A DNA stretch of 8,080 nucleotides, from the NCBI GenBank assembly GCA_022710245.1, contig JAKLHH010000304.1:1-8080 (forward strand). The letters are read 5' to 3'. This DNA comes from Myxococcota bacterium (GTDB lineage Bacteria > Myxococcota > Polyangia > GCA-2747355 > JAKLHH01). How positions within the stretch are numbered: the stretch's first letter is position 1; the number at the start of each line of letters is the position of its first letter. A model generated the notes under the pieces. The model made no database searches and was not told the DNA's origin. It saw nothing but the letters and a program-made list of their open reading frames with translations. This document shows, piece after piece, positions 1-6,410 of this stretch. The position numbers and the translations under genes were made by a program.

Positions 1-1
1 C

Positions 2-64
2 GCTTCGCCGGTCTTCGCTCGGGGCACGATCACCTCCGTGGTCGGAGAGATCGGCCCACTCTGA
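2..64 (+). CDS. Possible C-terminal end of a gene entering from the left (20 codons)
   Basis: Reading frame 2 is open from the window edge to a TGA at 62-64 and gives a 20-residue tail ending SVVGEIGPL. About 80 % of its codons end in G or C, which fits the codon use of the surrounding genes, and the tail alternates hydrophobic and polar residues like a real protein end. The stop codon sits at the foot of a small hairpin (62-78). If real, this gene converges on the minus-strand gene at 135. The stretch is too short to identify a family. The other + frames are also open for 30-40 codons here, so this is a weak call. Confidence 0.3.
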   Translation, partial: ASPVFARGTITSVVGEIGPL

Positions 65-109
65 TCCTCTTGGGATCACGTGTCAACCGGTTGGCTACGT
101 GCCAACGTG
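62..109. promoter_or_regulatory. Cluster of small palindromes and an ACGTGYCAAC direct repeat
   Basis: Three dyads lie side by side. They are a 6-bp stem TGATCC/GGATCA with loop TCTTG (62-78), the perfect palindrome CAACCGGTTG (84-93), and a 6-bp stem GTTGGC/GCCAAC with loop TACGT (90-106). The same stretch has a 10-base direct repeat, ACGTGTCAAC at 78-87 and ACGTGCCAAC at 97-106, 19 bases apart, and a further ACGTG at 105-109. Two readings are possible: a termination or mRNA-end region for the genes that seem to converge here, or an operator for a gene lying left of the window. No U-run follows any stem, so it is not a classical intrinsic terminator. Confidence 0.35.
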
Positions 110-134
110 AGAGTGTTTAGCTGAGCCTCGGGCG

Positions 135-1307
135 CTACTCCCCGACCACCACGTACCGTCGCACCTCGTCGTCGTCCTCGTCAGCGACGCGCTGCTCCGT
201 CGCCACGAGCGCCGGGCCGAACGCCGCCAGGCGCGCGAGGTCCGCCTCGCCGAGGTAGCTCTGTGAGACGTCCAGCCGCTCGAGGTGCCGGAACGCCGCC
301 GCGTGCTCGGCGAGCGCCCGCGCGCCGCGCGAGCCCAGGGTGCCCATCGAGAGATCGAGCGCGCGGAGCCGCGGCAGGAGCTTGCTCTGCGGAAGTAGCG
401 CGCAGAGCTCGTCGGCGAGCTCCGCGTTCCGCAGCCCGAGCGAGCGCAGCTTCGGCAGCCTCGCGCCGTCGAGGAGCGGCGCCACGTCGCCAGCCTCGCA
501 CTCGGCGCCGTAGTTCGAGTCGCCAAACCAGAGCTCCAGCTCCTCTAGCTCGGGCCAGTCCGCGGCCACGATGGCGGCGAGGCTCGCGCGGGTCAGGGTC
601 CCCGTGCGCAACGCGAAGCGTCGCAGCGCCGGGAGCTCGACGCGCGCGCCGAGCTCGACGACGCCCATCAGGGTCAGCTCCTCGAGCCGGGGCAGCGCGG
701 CGTAGAGCGGCGAGACGTCGCCGCACTCCAGCCAGGAGATCCCGTTCAGGTCGCTCAGGCAGCAGGCCTCGTAGTCGCAGAGCGAGAGCTCGCGCAGCGC
801 GGGCGGCCGCGTCTCGGCGAGCGCCTCGATGATCCCGGCCGCCGACTGGTCGCCGGCGAAGAGCTCGTGGTCGATCCGCCGGAGGAGACGCCCCGCCGGG
901 CGGCTGACCAGCTCCTTGAGGAGAGCGCCCTGCTCGCTGTAGGCGCCGTAGTCGTCGTACTTGAAGCGCACCGCGCGTACGTGCCCGAGCTCCCACTCGA
1001 GCACGGCCTGCTTCGGTTGCGCCGCCGCTGGCCCGACCCACTCCTGCCCGTGCTCCCAGAGGAGCCGCTCGATGGCGGCGGCCAGCTCCGGGTCGCCACC
1101 GCCCCGCTCGTCTTCCTGGTCGCGGCCGCTCCCCGCCACCGCCCGACGTGCGGGGCGCCGCTCCTGCTGCGCGTGCTGGAGCGTGATCAGCTCGCCGCGC
1201 GGGTCGCCCCGCTGCGAGAGCCAGTCCGCGTAGACGAGGTAGGTCTGCGTGTCGGTCGGGTCGGCGAGGAGCCGCGCCTCGAGCTCCGGGTTCGTCAGGG
1301 TCGGCAT
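135..1307 (-). CDS. TIGR02996 domain / leucine-rich repeat protein
   Basis: This is a 390-residue protein without signal peptide or membrane segment, so probably cytoplasmic. Residues about 6-46 (NPELEARLLADPTD, then YLVYADWLSQRGDPRGELI) match the TIGR02996 'repeat-companion' domain, which is common in Myxococcota and Planctomycetes at the front of proteins with leucine-rich or other repeats. Residues 50-75 are an Arg/Gly/Glu-rich linker. From about 168 to 365 there are irregular leucine-rich repeats, for example LRELSLCDYE, LEELTLMGV, LEELELWFGDS, LRSLGLRNAEL, LRALDLSMGTL and LERLDVSQSYL. The tail has an acidic DEDDDE stretch and ends RRYVVVGE. The ATG at 1307 is supported by GGAGG six bases upstream (1314-1318). 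It diverges from the SpoIID gene. The family suggests a protein-interaction role, but partner and process are unknown. Confidence 0.88.
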   Translation of the reverse strand: MPTLTNPELEARLLADPTDTQTYLVYADWLSQRGDPRGELITLQHAQQERRPARRAVAGSGRDQEDERGGGDPELAAAIERLLWEHGQEWVGPAAAQPKQAVLEWELGHVRAVRFKYDDYGAYSEQGALLKELVSRPAGRLLRRIDHELFAGDQSAAGIIEALAETRPPALRELSLCDYEACCLSDLNGISWLECGDVSPLYAALPRLEELTLMGVVELGARVELPALRRFALRTGTLTRASLAAIVAADWPELEELELWFGDSNYGAECEAGDVAPLLDGARLPKLRSLGLRNAELADELCALLPQSKLLPRLRALDLSMGTLGSRGARALAEHAAAFRHLERLDVSQSYLGEADLARLAAFGPALVATEQRVADEDDDEVRRYVVVGE

Positions 1308-1313
1308 CGGGGG

Positions 1314-1318
1314 CCTCC
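1314..1318 (-). promoter_or_regulatory. Ribosome binding site of the LRR gene
   Basis: On the minus strand GGAGG lies six bases before the ATG at 1305-1307. It fixes the start, and the TIGR02996 domain begins directly after this methionine. Confidence 0.75.
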
Positions 1319-1364
1319 AGGGGAGGTTACAGGGACAAGGTAGCGGTCTTCCGAGCGCGGCGGA

Positions 1365-1376
1365 GCAAATTTTTGC
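1365..1376. promoter_or_regulatory. Short AT-rich inverted repeat in the divergent promoter region
   Basis: GCAAA and TTTGC form a 5-bp inverted repeat around a central TT. It is the only AT-rich patch in the intergenic region and it overlaps the proposed -35 element of the SpoIID gene (1373-1378). That position would suit an operator for either divergent gene. A half-site this short can arise by chance. Confidence 0.25.
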
Positions 1377-1401
1377 CAGACGCCGATCCGACCCCTAGCA
1401 T
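1373..1401 (+). promoter_or_regulatory. Sigma70-like promoter of the SpoIID gene, probably giving a leaderless mRNA
   Basis: TTGCCA (1373-1378, 5 of 6 to TTGACA) and TAGCAT (1396-1401, 4 of 6 to TATAAT) are separated by exactly 17 bases. Transcription would start about 7 bases after the -10 element, near 1408-1410, which is the A of the ATG at 1410. No purine-rich ribosome binding site lies before that ATG; the preceding bases are CCCCTAGCATCGACCATC. The promoter position and the missing binding site both point to a leaderless transcript. The element match is seen in the sequence; the start point is inferred. Confidence 0.5.
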
Positions 1402-1409
1402 CGACCATC

Positions 1410-3047
1410 ATGCGAGCAGCAACGACGATCGCGATCCTGGGCACGCTGGCGGCGACCGCCCTCACCACCACCACGGCGCGGGGCGACGAGCTGAGCCGCA
1501 ACGACAAGCTCCGCGTCCTCTACAGCAACCAGTTCGCCTTCGACCGCCGCGGCGTGCCGCTGATCAGCGTGCGCGTCGCCGAGGGGAGCAAGGAGGCGAC
1601 CCTCGAGGGCACCGCCCCGCTGCGGGTGCTCCCCGACGGCGAGGACGGCTCCGAGGTGATCGGCGGCAAGCGCTGGCGCGTGACGCTCACCCAGGCGAAG
1701 CCCGCCGTCCTCGAGCACTACGTGGTCCTCGCGCGCGAGGCGGTCTCCGCCATCGACAAGCTGCGCACCGAGCTGGCGACCTGGCAGAAGCGCGGCGGCC
1801 ACTGCAAGCTGATCGAGATCGGCAGCATCTTCGGCGTCAAGGGCACCGTCTTCGACAACCGCGCCTACGTCGTCGCCGAGGGCCCCTACAAGAGCAAGGA
1901 GGCCGCGCTGCAAGCCGCCGAGGGCTTCGTCAAGAAGCACGGCCTCGCCAAGGTCGCCGCGATCAAGCAGCTGAAGACGCGCCCTGCCGGGCTCTTCGAG
2001 GTGACCGACCTCGAGACCGGCGCCAAGGTGCGCGCGCGCGACGCGGTCTGGTTCGCGCCGTCGAAGGGCGAGCAGCTCTCGCTGCGTACGGCGAAGGAGG
2101 GGACGCGGCCGTACTGGGGGCAGATCTACGTCACCGTCGAGACCGACGGCTCGATGGCGGTGGTGAACTCGGTGCCCGCCGACCGGCTCCTCGCCGGCCT
2201 GGTCCCCGCCGAGATCTTCCCGCAGGCGCCCGAGGCCGCGCTGCGCGCGCAGGCGGTGGCGGCGCGCGGCGAGCTGCTGGCGAAGATCGGGACCCACCAC
2301 ATCGGCGATCCGTACCTGCTCTGCTCGACGCAGCACTGCCAGGTCTACGCGGGCGCCGGCCGCGAGCACCCGCGCACCAGCGCAGCGGTCGGGGCCACGC
2401 GCGGGATGGTCCTCGTGCGCAAGGACGGGAGCCTCGTCGACACGGTCTACAGCGCCTCCTGCGGCGGGCACACCGAGCACAACGACAACGCCTGGCCGGT
2501 GAAGGCAGACGCGAACCTGCGCGGGCACCTCGACGCGCCGCCGCTCCCCGCGCTGGCGAAGTTCGGCAGCGGCATCAGCGACGCGCAGATGGAGGCCTGG
2601 CTCGACACGCCGCCGGTCACCTACTGCGGCCGCAGCCGCTTCAACCAGAACAAGTACCGCTGGACCGAGCGCCTCCCGGCCGCGCGCGTCACCGAGCTGG
2701 TCAAGCACCTCAAGGTGGGGCCGGTGCAGGAGCTGAAGGTGCTCCGGCGCGGCATCTCCGGGCGCGTGACGCTGCTCGAGGTGAAGGGCGCGCTCGGCAA
2801 GCGGGAGGTGCGCGGCGAGCTCGTGCTGCGCCAGCTCTTCGGCGGGCTCCGCTCGTCGATGTTCATCATCAAGGTGGTCGCCGGCGGCGACGGGCGGCCG
2901 GCGGAGTTCGTCTTCAAGGGCGGCGGCTGGGGGCACGGCGTCGGCCTCTGCCAGACGGGCGCGATCGGGATGGCGGAGGCGAAGAAGACCTACCAGGAGA
3001 TCCTCAAGCACTACTACCCGCAGAGCGAGCTCAAGCCGCTCTACTGA
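1410..3047 (+). CDS. SpoIID/LytB-domain peptidoglycan enzyme with SPOR-like segment
   Basis: This 545-residue exported protein has a hydrophobic stretch TIAILGTLAATALTTTT at residues 6-22 that looks like a Sec signal peptide, with cleavage near ARG-DE. Residues about 130-180 (RAYVVAEGPYKSKEAALQAA and following) resemble a SPOR domain, the type that binds peptidoglycan strands stripped of stem peptides. The SpoIID domain spans about 238-545. It has the VPAEIF motif with the presumed catalytic Glu268, QAVAARGELL, the CSTQHCQVYAG stretch (Cys305, His309, Cys310), SASCGGHTEHNDNAWP, and the C-terminal GGGWGHGVGLCQTGAIGMA followed by YQEILKHYYP. B. subtilis SpoIID is a lytic transglycosylase that cuts glycan strands lacking stem peptides, so the likely role here is periplasmic cell-wall remodelling in growth, division or sporulation. 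It appears to be a single-gene unit. The domain assignment is strong; the SPOR-like part is tentative. Confidence 0.92.
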   Translation: MRAATTIAILGTLAATALTTTTARGDELSRNDKLRVLYSNQFAFDRRGVPLISVRVAEGSKEATLEGTAPLRVLPDGEDGSEVIGGKRWRVTLTQAKPAVLEHYVVLAREAVSAIDKLRTELATWQKRGGHCKLIEIGSIFGVKGTVFDNRAYVVAEGPYKSKEAALQAAEGFVKKHGLAKVAAIKQLKTRPAGLFEVTDLETGAKVRARDAVWFAPSKGEQLSLRTAKEGTRPYWGQIYVTVETDGSMAVVNSVPADRLLAGLVPAEIFPQAPEAALRAQAVAARGELLAKIGTHHIGDPYLLCSTQHCQVYAGAGREHPRTSAAVGATRGMVLVRKDGSLVDTVYSASCGGHTEHNDNAWPVKADANLRGHLDAPPLPALAKFGSGISDAQMEAWLDTPPVTYCGRSRFNQNKYRWTERLPAARVTELVKHLKVGPVQELKVLRRGISGRVTLLEVKGALGKREVRGELVLRQLFGGLRSSMFIIKVVAGGDGRPAEFVFKGGGWGHGVGLCQTGAIGMAEAKKTYQEILKHYYPQSELKPLY

Positions 3048-3142
3048 GCGGCGCGACACGCGCGGGGAGCGTCCAGGGCCGTCTCCTCGTGCGCCTTGTC
3101 TGAGCTTCGACCATCGGGCCCTGCTGACCGTTCACCGTGCTT
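3048..3142. other. Intergenic region between SpoIID and DUF4143 genes
   Basis: No coding signal is evident. Just after the SpoIID stop there is a weak 5-bp stem, GCGCG/CGCGC with loop ACA (3051-3063). No T-run follows, so it is at best a poor terminator. No promoter with both elements was recognised before the ATPase gene; it may lie next to or inside the inverted repeat that follows. Confidence 0.4.
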
Positions 3143-3179
3143 CCTTGAAAATCGAAAGTTGATGTTTCGATTTTCAAGG
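3143..3179. repeat. Perfect 15-bp inverted repeat upstream of the DUF4143 ATPase
   Basis: The left arm CCTTGAAAATCGAAA (3143-3157) and right arm TTTCGATTTTCAAGG (3165-3179) are exact reverse complements around the 7-base loop GTTGATG. The arms are only one third G+C in a window above 70 % G+C, so chance is an unlikely explanation. The repeat ends 13 bases before the GTG start of the ATPase gene, and the AAGG in the right arm is the only ribosome-binding-like sequence available. As DNA it could be an operator. As RNA it would be a hairpin hiding the binding site. It could also be a leftover or target of a mobile element. Confidence 0.85.
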
Positions 3180-3192
3180 TTCATCATGGGGC

Positions 3193-4338
3193 GTGATCGA
3201 GCGACCGCAGCTGGAGAGGACCGTCCGGACCGCGCTCCGGGAGAGCCCGGTCGTCGCGCTCGTCGGCCCGCGACAGTGCGGCAAGACGACCCTGGCGCGA
3301 CAGCTCGCGCGGGGCCACGCGGCAGATGTCTTCGACCTCGAGGACCCGACCGACCTCGCCCGCCTCTCGGCGCCCAGGCTCGCTCTCGAGCAGCTGCGGG
3401 GGCTGGTCATCATCGACGAGTTCCAGCGCCGGCCCGAGCTCTTCGAGATCCTCCGGGTCCTCGTCGACCGTCCCAGGAACCCGGCGCGTTTCCTCGTGCT
3501 GGGCAGCGCATCCCCGCCGCTCGTGCGTGGGCTCTCGGAGAGCCTGGCAGGCCGCGTCCGCTTCGTCGAGATGGGCGGCTTCGACCTCAGTGAGGCCGGC
3601 GTGAGCCGGCTATCCACGCTATGGCTTCGTGGTGGGTTTCCTCGCTCCTTCCTCGCCAGGACCGATCTCGCCAGCCTCTCCTGGCGCGAGGACTTTGCCC
3701 GCGCGTTCGTCGAGCGGGACGTCCCCCAGCTCGGGATCAGCGTTCCCGCGCAGACCCTGCGACGATTCTGGACGATGCTCGCGCACTACCACGGGGGCGT
3801 CTGGAACGCCGCCGAGCTGGCACGCTCTCTCGGGAGCTCCGAGCCCACCGCGAGGCGGTACCTCGACATCCTCGCCGGAGCGTTTGTGGTCCGGCAGCTC
3901 CCCCCCTGGTTCGAGAACCTCGGCAAGCGTCAGGTCAAGGCGCCCAAGGTCTATGTCCGTGACTCGGGACTCCTTCACGCGCTCCTGGGGCTCCGGACCC
4001 GCAAACACCTGCTGGGGCATCCGAAGCTCGGCGCCTCCTTCGAAGGCTTCGCGATCGAGCAGGTGCTGGCTCTCTCCAGGCCCGCAGAGGGCTACTTCTG
4101 GGCGACCCACGCGGGAGCCGAGCTCGACCTGCTGCTGATCCGTGACGGCCAGCGCCTCGGCTTCGAGATCAAGCACGCCGACGCCCCGACGTTGACGCGA
4201 TCGATGCAGATCGCCAGCGAGGAGCTCCGACTGAAGAGGCTCTACGTGCTCTACCCGGGGTCGACCCGGTACGCGCTCTCCCCCAAGATCGAGGCCTATC
4301 CGCTCGTCGAGCTCCCGGCGCTCTTCCGCCGACGCTAG
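3193..4338 (+). CDS. AAA-type ATPase with C-terminal DUF4143 (PD-(D/E)XK-like) domain
   Basis: This is a 381-residue cytoplasmic protein of normal length for the family. The AAA domain shows Walker A GPRQCGKTT (residues 25-33, Lys31), Walker B LVIIDEF (71-77, Asp75, Glu76) and a sensor-like VLGSAS at 102-107. Residues about 200-240 (WNAAELARSLGSSEPTARRY) form a winged-helix-like segment. The C-terminal DUF4143 region carries Glu284, ELDLLL with Asp312, and FEIKHAD with Glu325 and Lys327, the residue spacing of a PD-(D/E)XK nuclease fold. The GTG start is the only start codon in frame after the stop at 3160-3162 and gives the usual N-terminus (MIERPQ). The family is widespread, often solitary and of unknown function. 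The gene looks intact and stands alone behind a large inverted repeat. Its stop shares CTAG with the stop of the convergent gene. A DNA-related or regulatory role is inferred only. Confidence 0.92.
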   Translation: MIERPQLERTVRTALRESPVVALVGPRQCGKTTLARQLARGHAADVFDLEDPTDLARLSAPRLALEQLRGLVIIDEFQRRPELFEILRVLVDRPRNPARFLVLGSASPPLVRGLSESLAGRVRFVEMGGFDLSEAGVSRLSTLWLRGGFPRSFLARTDLASLSWREDFARAFVERDVPQLGISVPAQTLRRFWTMLAHYHGGVWNAAELARSLGSSEPTARRYLDILAGAFVVRQLPPWFENLGKRQVKAPKVYVRDSGLLHALLGLRTRKHLLGHPKLGASFEGFAIEQVLALSRPAEGYFWATHAGAELDLLLIRDGQRLGFEIKHADAPTLTRSMQIASEELRLKRLYVLYPGSTRYALSPKIEAYPLVELPALFRRR

Positions 4339-6410
4339 GGCCGGAGGCCCCTGGGGGCCGGAGAGACGCAGGCTCGCTCCCGGAGCACACACTCCCCGCG
4401 CTTGCGGCACCCCTCGGAGCGGCGGCAGTCCTCGTCGCGCGTGGCCACGCACTCGCCCCTGCTCGGCGTGCAGCGCCCGTCGTCCCGACACACCTCGGCC
4501 TGCCGGCAGTCCGCCGCGGCAACTGCTCCGCAGGTGCCGCCGTTCACCGAGCAGCTCCCCGCGCTGCCGCAGACCTGGGAGCGCCGGCAGTGGACCGAGG
4601 TCCTCGGGCGGCACTCGCCGGCCACCGCGGCGCAGTTGCCGAGGATCCCGCACTGTTCGCTCTTCCTGCAGTCCTCGTCGGCGACGGCCTCGCAGCGCCC
4701 GTGCCTGGCGGCGCAGAGGCCTGCGGCGCTGCAGTCGAGGGACGCTCGGCAGTCGCCATCGCCTCGCGGCACGCACTCCCCACCTCGCGCCACGCAGCGC
4801 CCGCTGGCCCGGCAATCGTCGACGGGGCAGCTCCTGGCGCAGCGCGCCCGCAGCGCGTCGTCGGCGTCGACCAGCGTGCAGTGCCCGTGCTCGCGGCAGA
4901 TCGTCGAGTCGAGGCAGTCGCGGGCGGTCCGGGGCACGCAGCGCGGGAGGACCTCGCCCCTCTCGACCTCGGGCAGGTGACACTCCCCGTAGCGCGCGCA
5001 GACCTTCGACTTCTTCCAGCAGTCCTCGGAGCGGAGCATGGTGCAGCGGCCGCCCTCCTCGCTGCACCAGCCTCGCTCGGCGCAGGCGATCCTGGAGCGC
5101 TCGCAGTCGGCGTCCGAGCCGGCGACGCAGTGCCCGTCGCTGGCCGTGCAGAGACCGAAGAGGGTGCAGGCCTCGCTCTGCTTGCAGTCCGGGTCCCCGC
5201 GCGCCACGCACTTGCCGTCGCGGTTGGAGCAGCGGCCCTCCCGCCGGCAGGCGCTCGCGGCCCGGCAGGGCGCGTCCGAGAGGTCGACGCAGCGCCCGTC
5301 GCGCGGACTGCAGCGCGCCTGCTCCTTGCACGCCCTCGACCGGCGGCAACCTGGCTCGTCGGCTGCCACGCACGCGCCCCCTCTGGCCGCGCAGAGCCCG
5401 TCACGCTCGCAGCCCAGCGAGCGCTGGCAGTCCTCGTCCGCCGCCACGCAACGCCGGGACGCCTCGCCCTCACGCCCGAGCCGACAGAGGCCCTGCTCGA
5501 GGCACAGCCTGGACCGCCGACAGTCGTCGCCGGAGCCAGCGACGCACTCCTCGTGCTCGGCGGCGCAGCGTCCCCTCTCGAGGCAGATCCGTGACCGCCG
5601 GCAGTCGCGACGGAGGGCGGCGATGCAGACGCCGTCCCGCTCGTCGCAGCGCCCCTCGCTGGCGCACACGCTGGCACGCCGGCAGTCGCGCGCCTCGACG
5701 CAGCGCCCGCCCCGCGCGACGCAGCGCTGCTGGGACTCGCAGATGAGCGATCCCTCGCACTCGGCGTCGGAGGCGACGGTGCACTTGCCGTCCCGAGCGG
5801 TGCACTCGCCGCGTTGCTGGCACGCCTCGCTCGCCTTGCACCCGGCAGCGGTGACGACGCACCTCCCGCCCGCGAAGCCGCACCGCCCCAGGAGCCGGCA
5901 GAGCAAGGCGCGCTCGCACTCCGGCGCCGACGCGGGCGAGGCCGTGGACGCCTCCTCCCCCTCGGAGCCGCCGCAGCCGCAGCTCGAGCGGTCGAGCACC
6001 GGCACGCACGCCTCGTGCTCCAGCGAGCAATCGAGCAGGGTCCCCTCGGTGTCCCTGCACACCGCCGGCCGCAGCTCGCACTCGAACTCCCCGGCGGCGA
6101 CGCACCGTCCGCTCCGCACGGTGCACTGCCCCACGGCGTCGCAGCGCTCCGACTGGCGGCAGTCGAGGTGGGAGCCCGCGAGGCAACGACCTCCACGAGC
6201 CGTGCAGAGGCCGCGCTCCTCGCAGCCCTTCGAGCGCCGGCAGCGCTGGGTCGCGGCGGCCTCCTCGGCGCCCTTGCCCTCGGGCACGGACCGCACGGCC
6301 GGCGGCGGTGTGCCCCTCTTCTGGGTCGTCGAGCACCCCGCGAGGATCGCCCCCGCGAGGAGCACGACGCCGACGGTCAACCTCGGGAGCGCGCGCCGGA
6401 TCGATGACAT
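4335..6410 (-). CDS. Lipoprotein made of 22 tandem four-cysteine repeats
   Basis: This 691-residue protein starts MSSIRRALPR, followed by a hydrophobic core and the lipobox LAGC with Cys26. It is therefore very likely a lipoprotein exported by Sec and anchored in the envelope. After a Pro/Glu/Ala-rich stalk (27-56), residues 57-691 are 22 repeats, typically C-x5-C-x5-C-x6-C-x7, 27 residues long, with consensus CRRSxxCxxxGxCxxxxGxCV and an acidic end (DxD). About 91 of 691 residues are Cys, four per repeat, which suggests two disulphides in each unit. Repeat 3 (111-143) is degenerate and followed by a Ser/Glu/Ala linker (144-164). Repeats 9, 15 and 16 carry insertions. No catalytic motif is visible; a long extended stalk or ligand-binding array is plausible. 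The frame is open further upstream, but the signal peptide fixes the start. It overlaps the upstream beta-propeller gene by 34 bases. Confidence 0.88.
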   Translation of the reverse strand: MSSIRRALPRLTVGVVLLAGAILAGCSTTQKRGTPPPAVRSVPEGKGAEEAAATQRCRRSKGCEERGLCTARGGRCLAGSHLDCRQSERCDAVGQCTVRSGRCVAAGEFECELRPAVCRDTEGTLLDCSLEHEACVPVLDRSSCGCGGSEGEEASTASPASAPECERALLCRLLGRCGFAGGRCVVTAAGCKASEACQQRGECTARDGKCTVASDAECEGSLICESQQRCVARGGRCVEARDCRRASVCASEGRCDERDGVCIAALRRDCRRSRICLERGRCAAEHEECVAGSGDDCRRSRLCLEQGLCRLGREGEASRRCVAADEDCQRSLGCERDGLCAARGGACVAADEPGCRRSRACKEQARCSPRDGRCVDLSDAPCRAASACRREGRCSNRDGKCVARGDPDCKQSEACTLFGLCTASDGHCVAGSDADCERSRIACAERGWCSEEGGRCTMLRSEDCWKKSKVCARYGECHLPEVERGEVLPRCVPRTARDCLDSTICREHGHCTLVDADDALRARCARSCPVDDCRASGRCVARGGECVPRGDGDCRASLDCSAAGLCAARHGRCEAVADEDCRKSEQCGILGNCAAVAGECRPRTSVHCRRSQVCGSAGSCSVNGGTCGAVAAADCRQAEVCRDDGRCTPSRGECVATRDEDCRRSEGCRKRGECVLRERACVSPAPRGLRP
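4338..6242 (-). repeat. Tandem repeat array of about 81 bp coding for Cys-rich units
   Basis: The array encodes residues 57-691 of the lipoprotein. Unit starts (residue numbers) are 57, 84, 111, then 165, 191, 218, 243, 270, 297, 328, 355, 382, 409, 436, 464, 499, 528, 554, 581, 608, 635 and 662. Most units are exactly 27 residues (81 bases). On the + strand each unit start shows as a variant of GGCAGTC. The units have diverged at the DNA level, and no two long stretches look identical, so the array is old or under selection rather than freshly expanded. The lack of stops in other frames across it creates several long false open frames. Confidence 0.9.
4346..4359. terminator. GC-rich hairpin at the convergent gene ends
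   Basis: GGCCC and GGGCC pair around the loop CTGG, eight bases past the ATPase stop and within the last codons of the lipoprotein gene. There is no T-run on either strand. It could slow polymerase at the convergent ends, but the evidence is only the small stem. Confidence 0.2.

Noticed and set aside
3051..3063. Terminator after the SpoIID gene (GCGCG/CGCGC stem)
   Set aside because: The stem is only 5 bp with a 3-base loop and no following T-run, and such stems are common by chance in GC-rich DNA.
1373..3103. Long open frames on both strands over the SpoIID gene (576 codons on +, 554 codons on -)
   Set aside because: They are Arg/Ala/Pro-rich translations typical of the wrong frame in GC-rich DNA. 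The frame starting at 1410 has a signal peptide and the full SpoIID motif set.
3096..3593. A + strand frame with ATG at 3162 reading through the right arm of the inverted repeat (MFRFSRFIMG)
   Set aside because: It is in a different frame from the ATPase and becomes Arg/Pro/Ala-rich. The GTG at 3193 gives the family's N-terminus and Walker A motif.
3193..4338. A recently acquired ATPase gene, judged by base composition
   Set aside because: A sampled stretch is about 75 % G+C, like the neighbours. Only the inverted repeat upstream is AT-rich, so composition alone does not show transfer.
4544..6196. A 550-codon minus-strand frame and other long frames within the Cys-repeat gene
   Set aside because: The products are Ala/Arg/Ser/Thr-rich with no structure. 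They exist only because the repeat DNA lacks stops in several frames.
4338..6242. CRISPR array or DNA satellite suggested by the regular GGCAGTC spacing on the + strand
   Set aside because: The period is about 81 bases without constant repeats and unique spacers. It is fully explained by protein repeats with diverged DNA.
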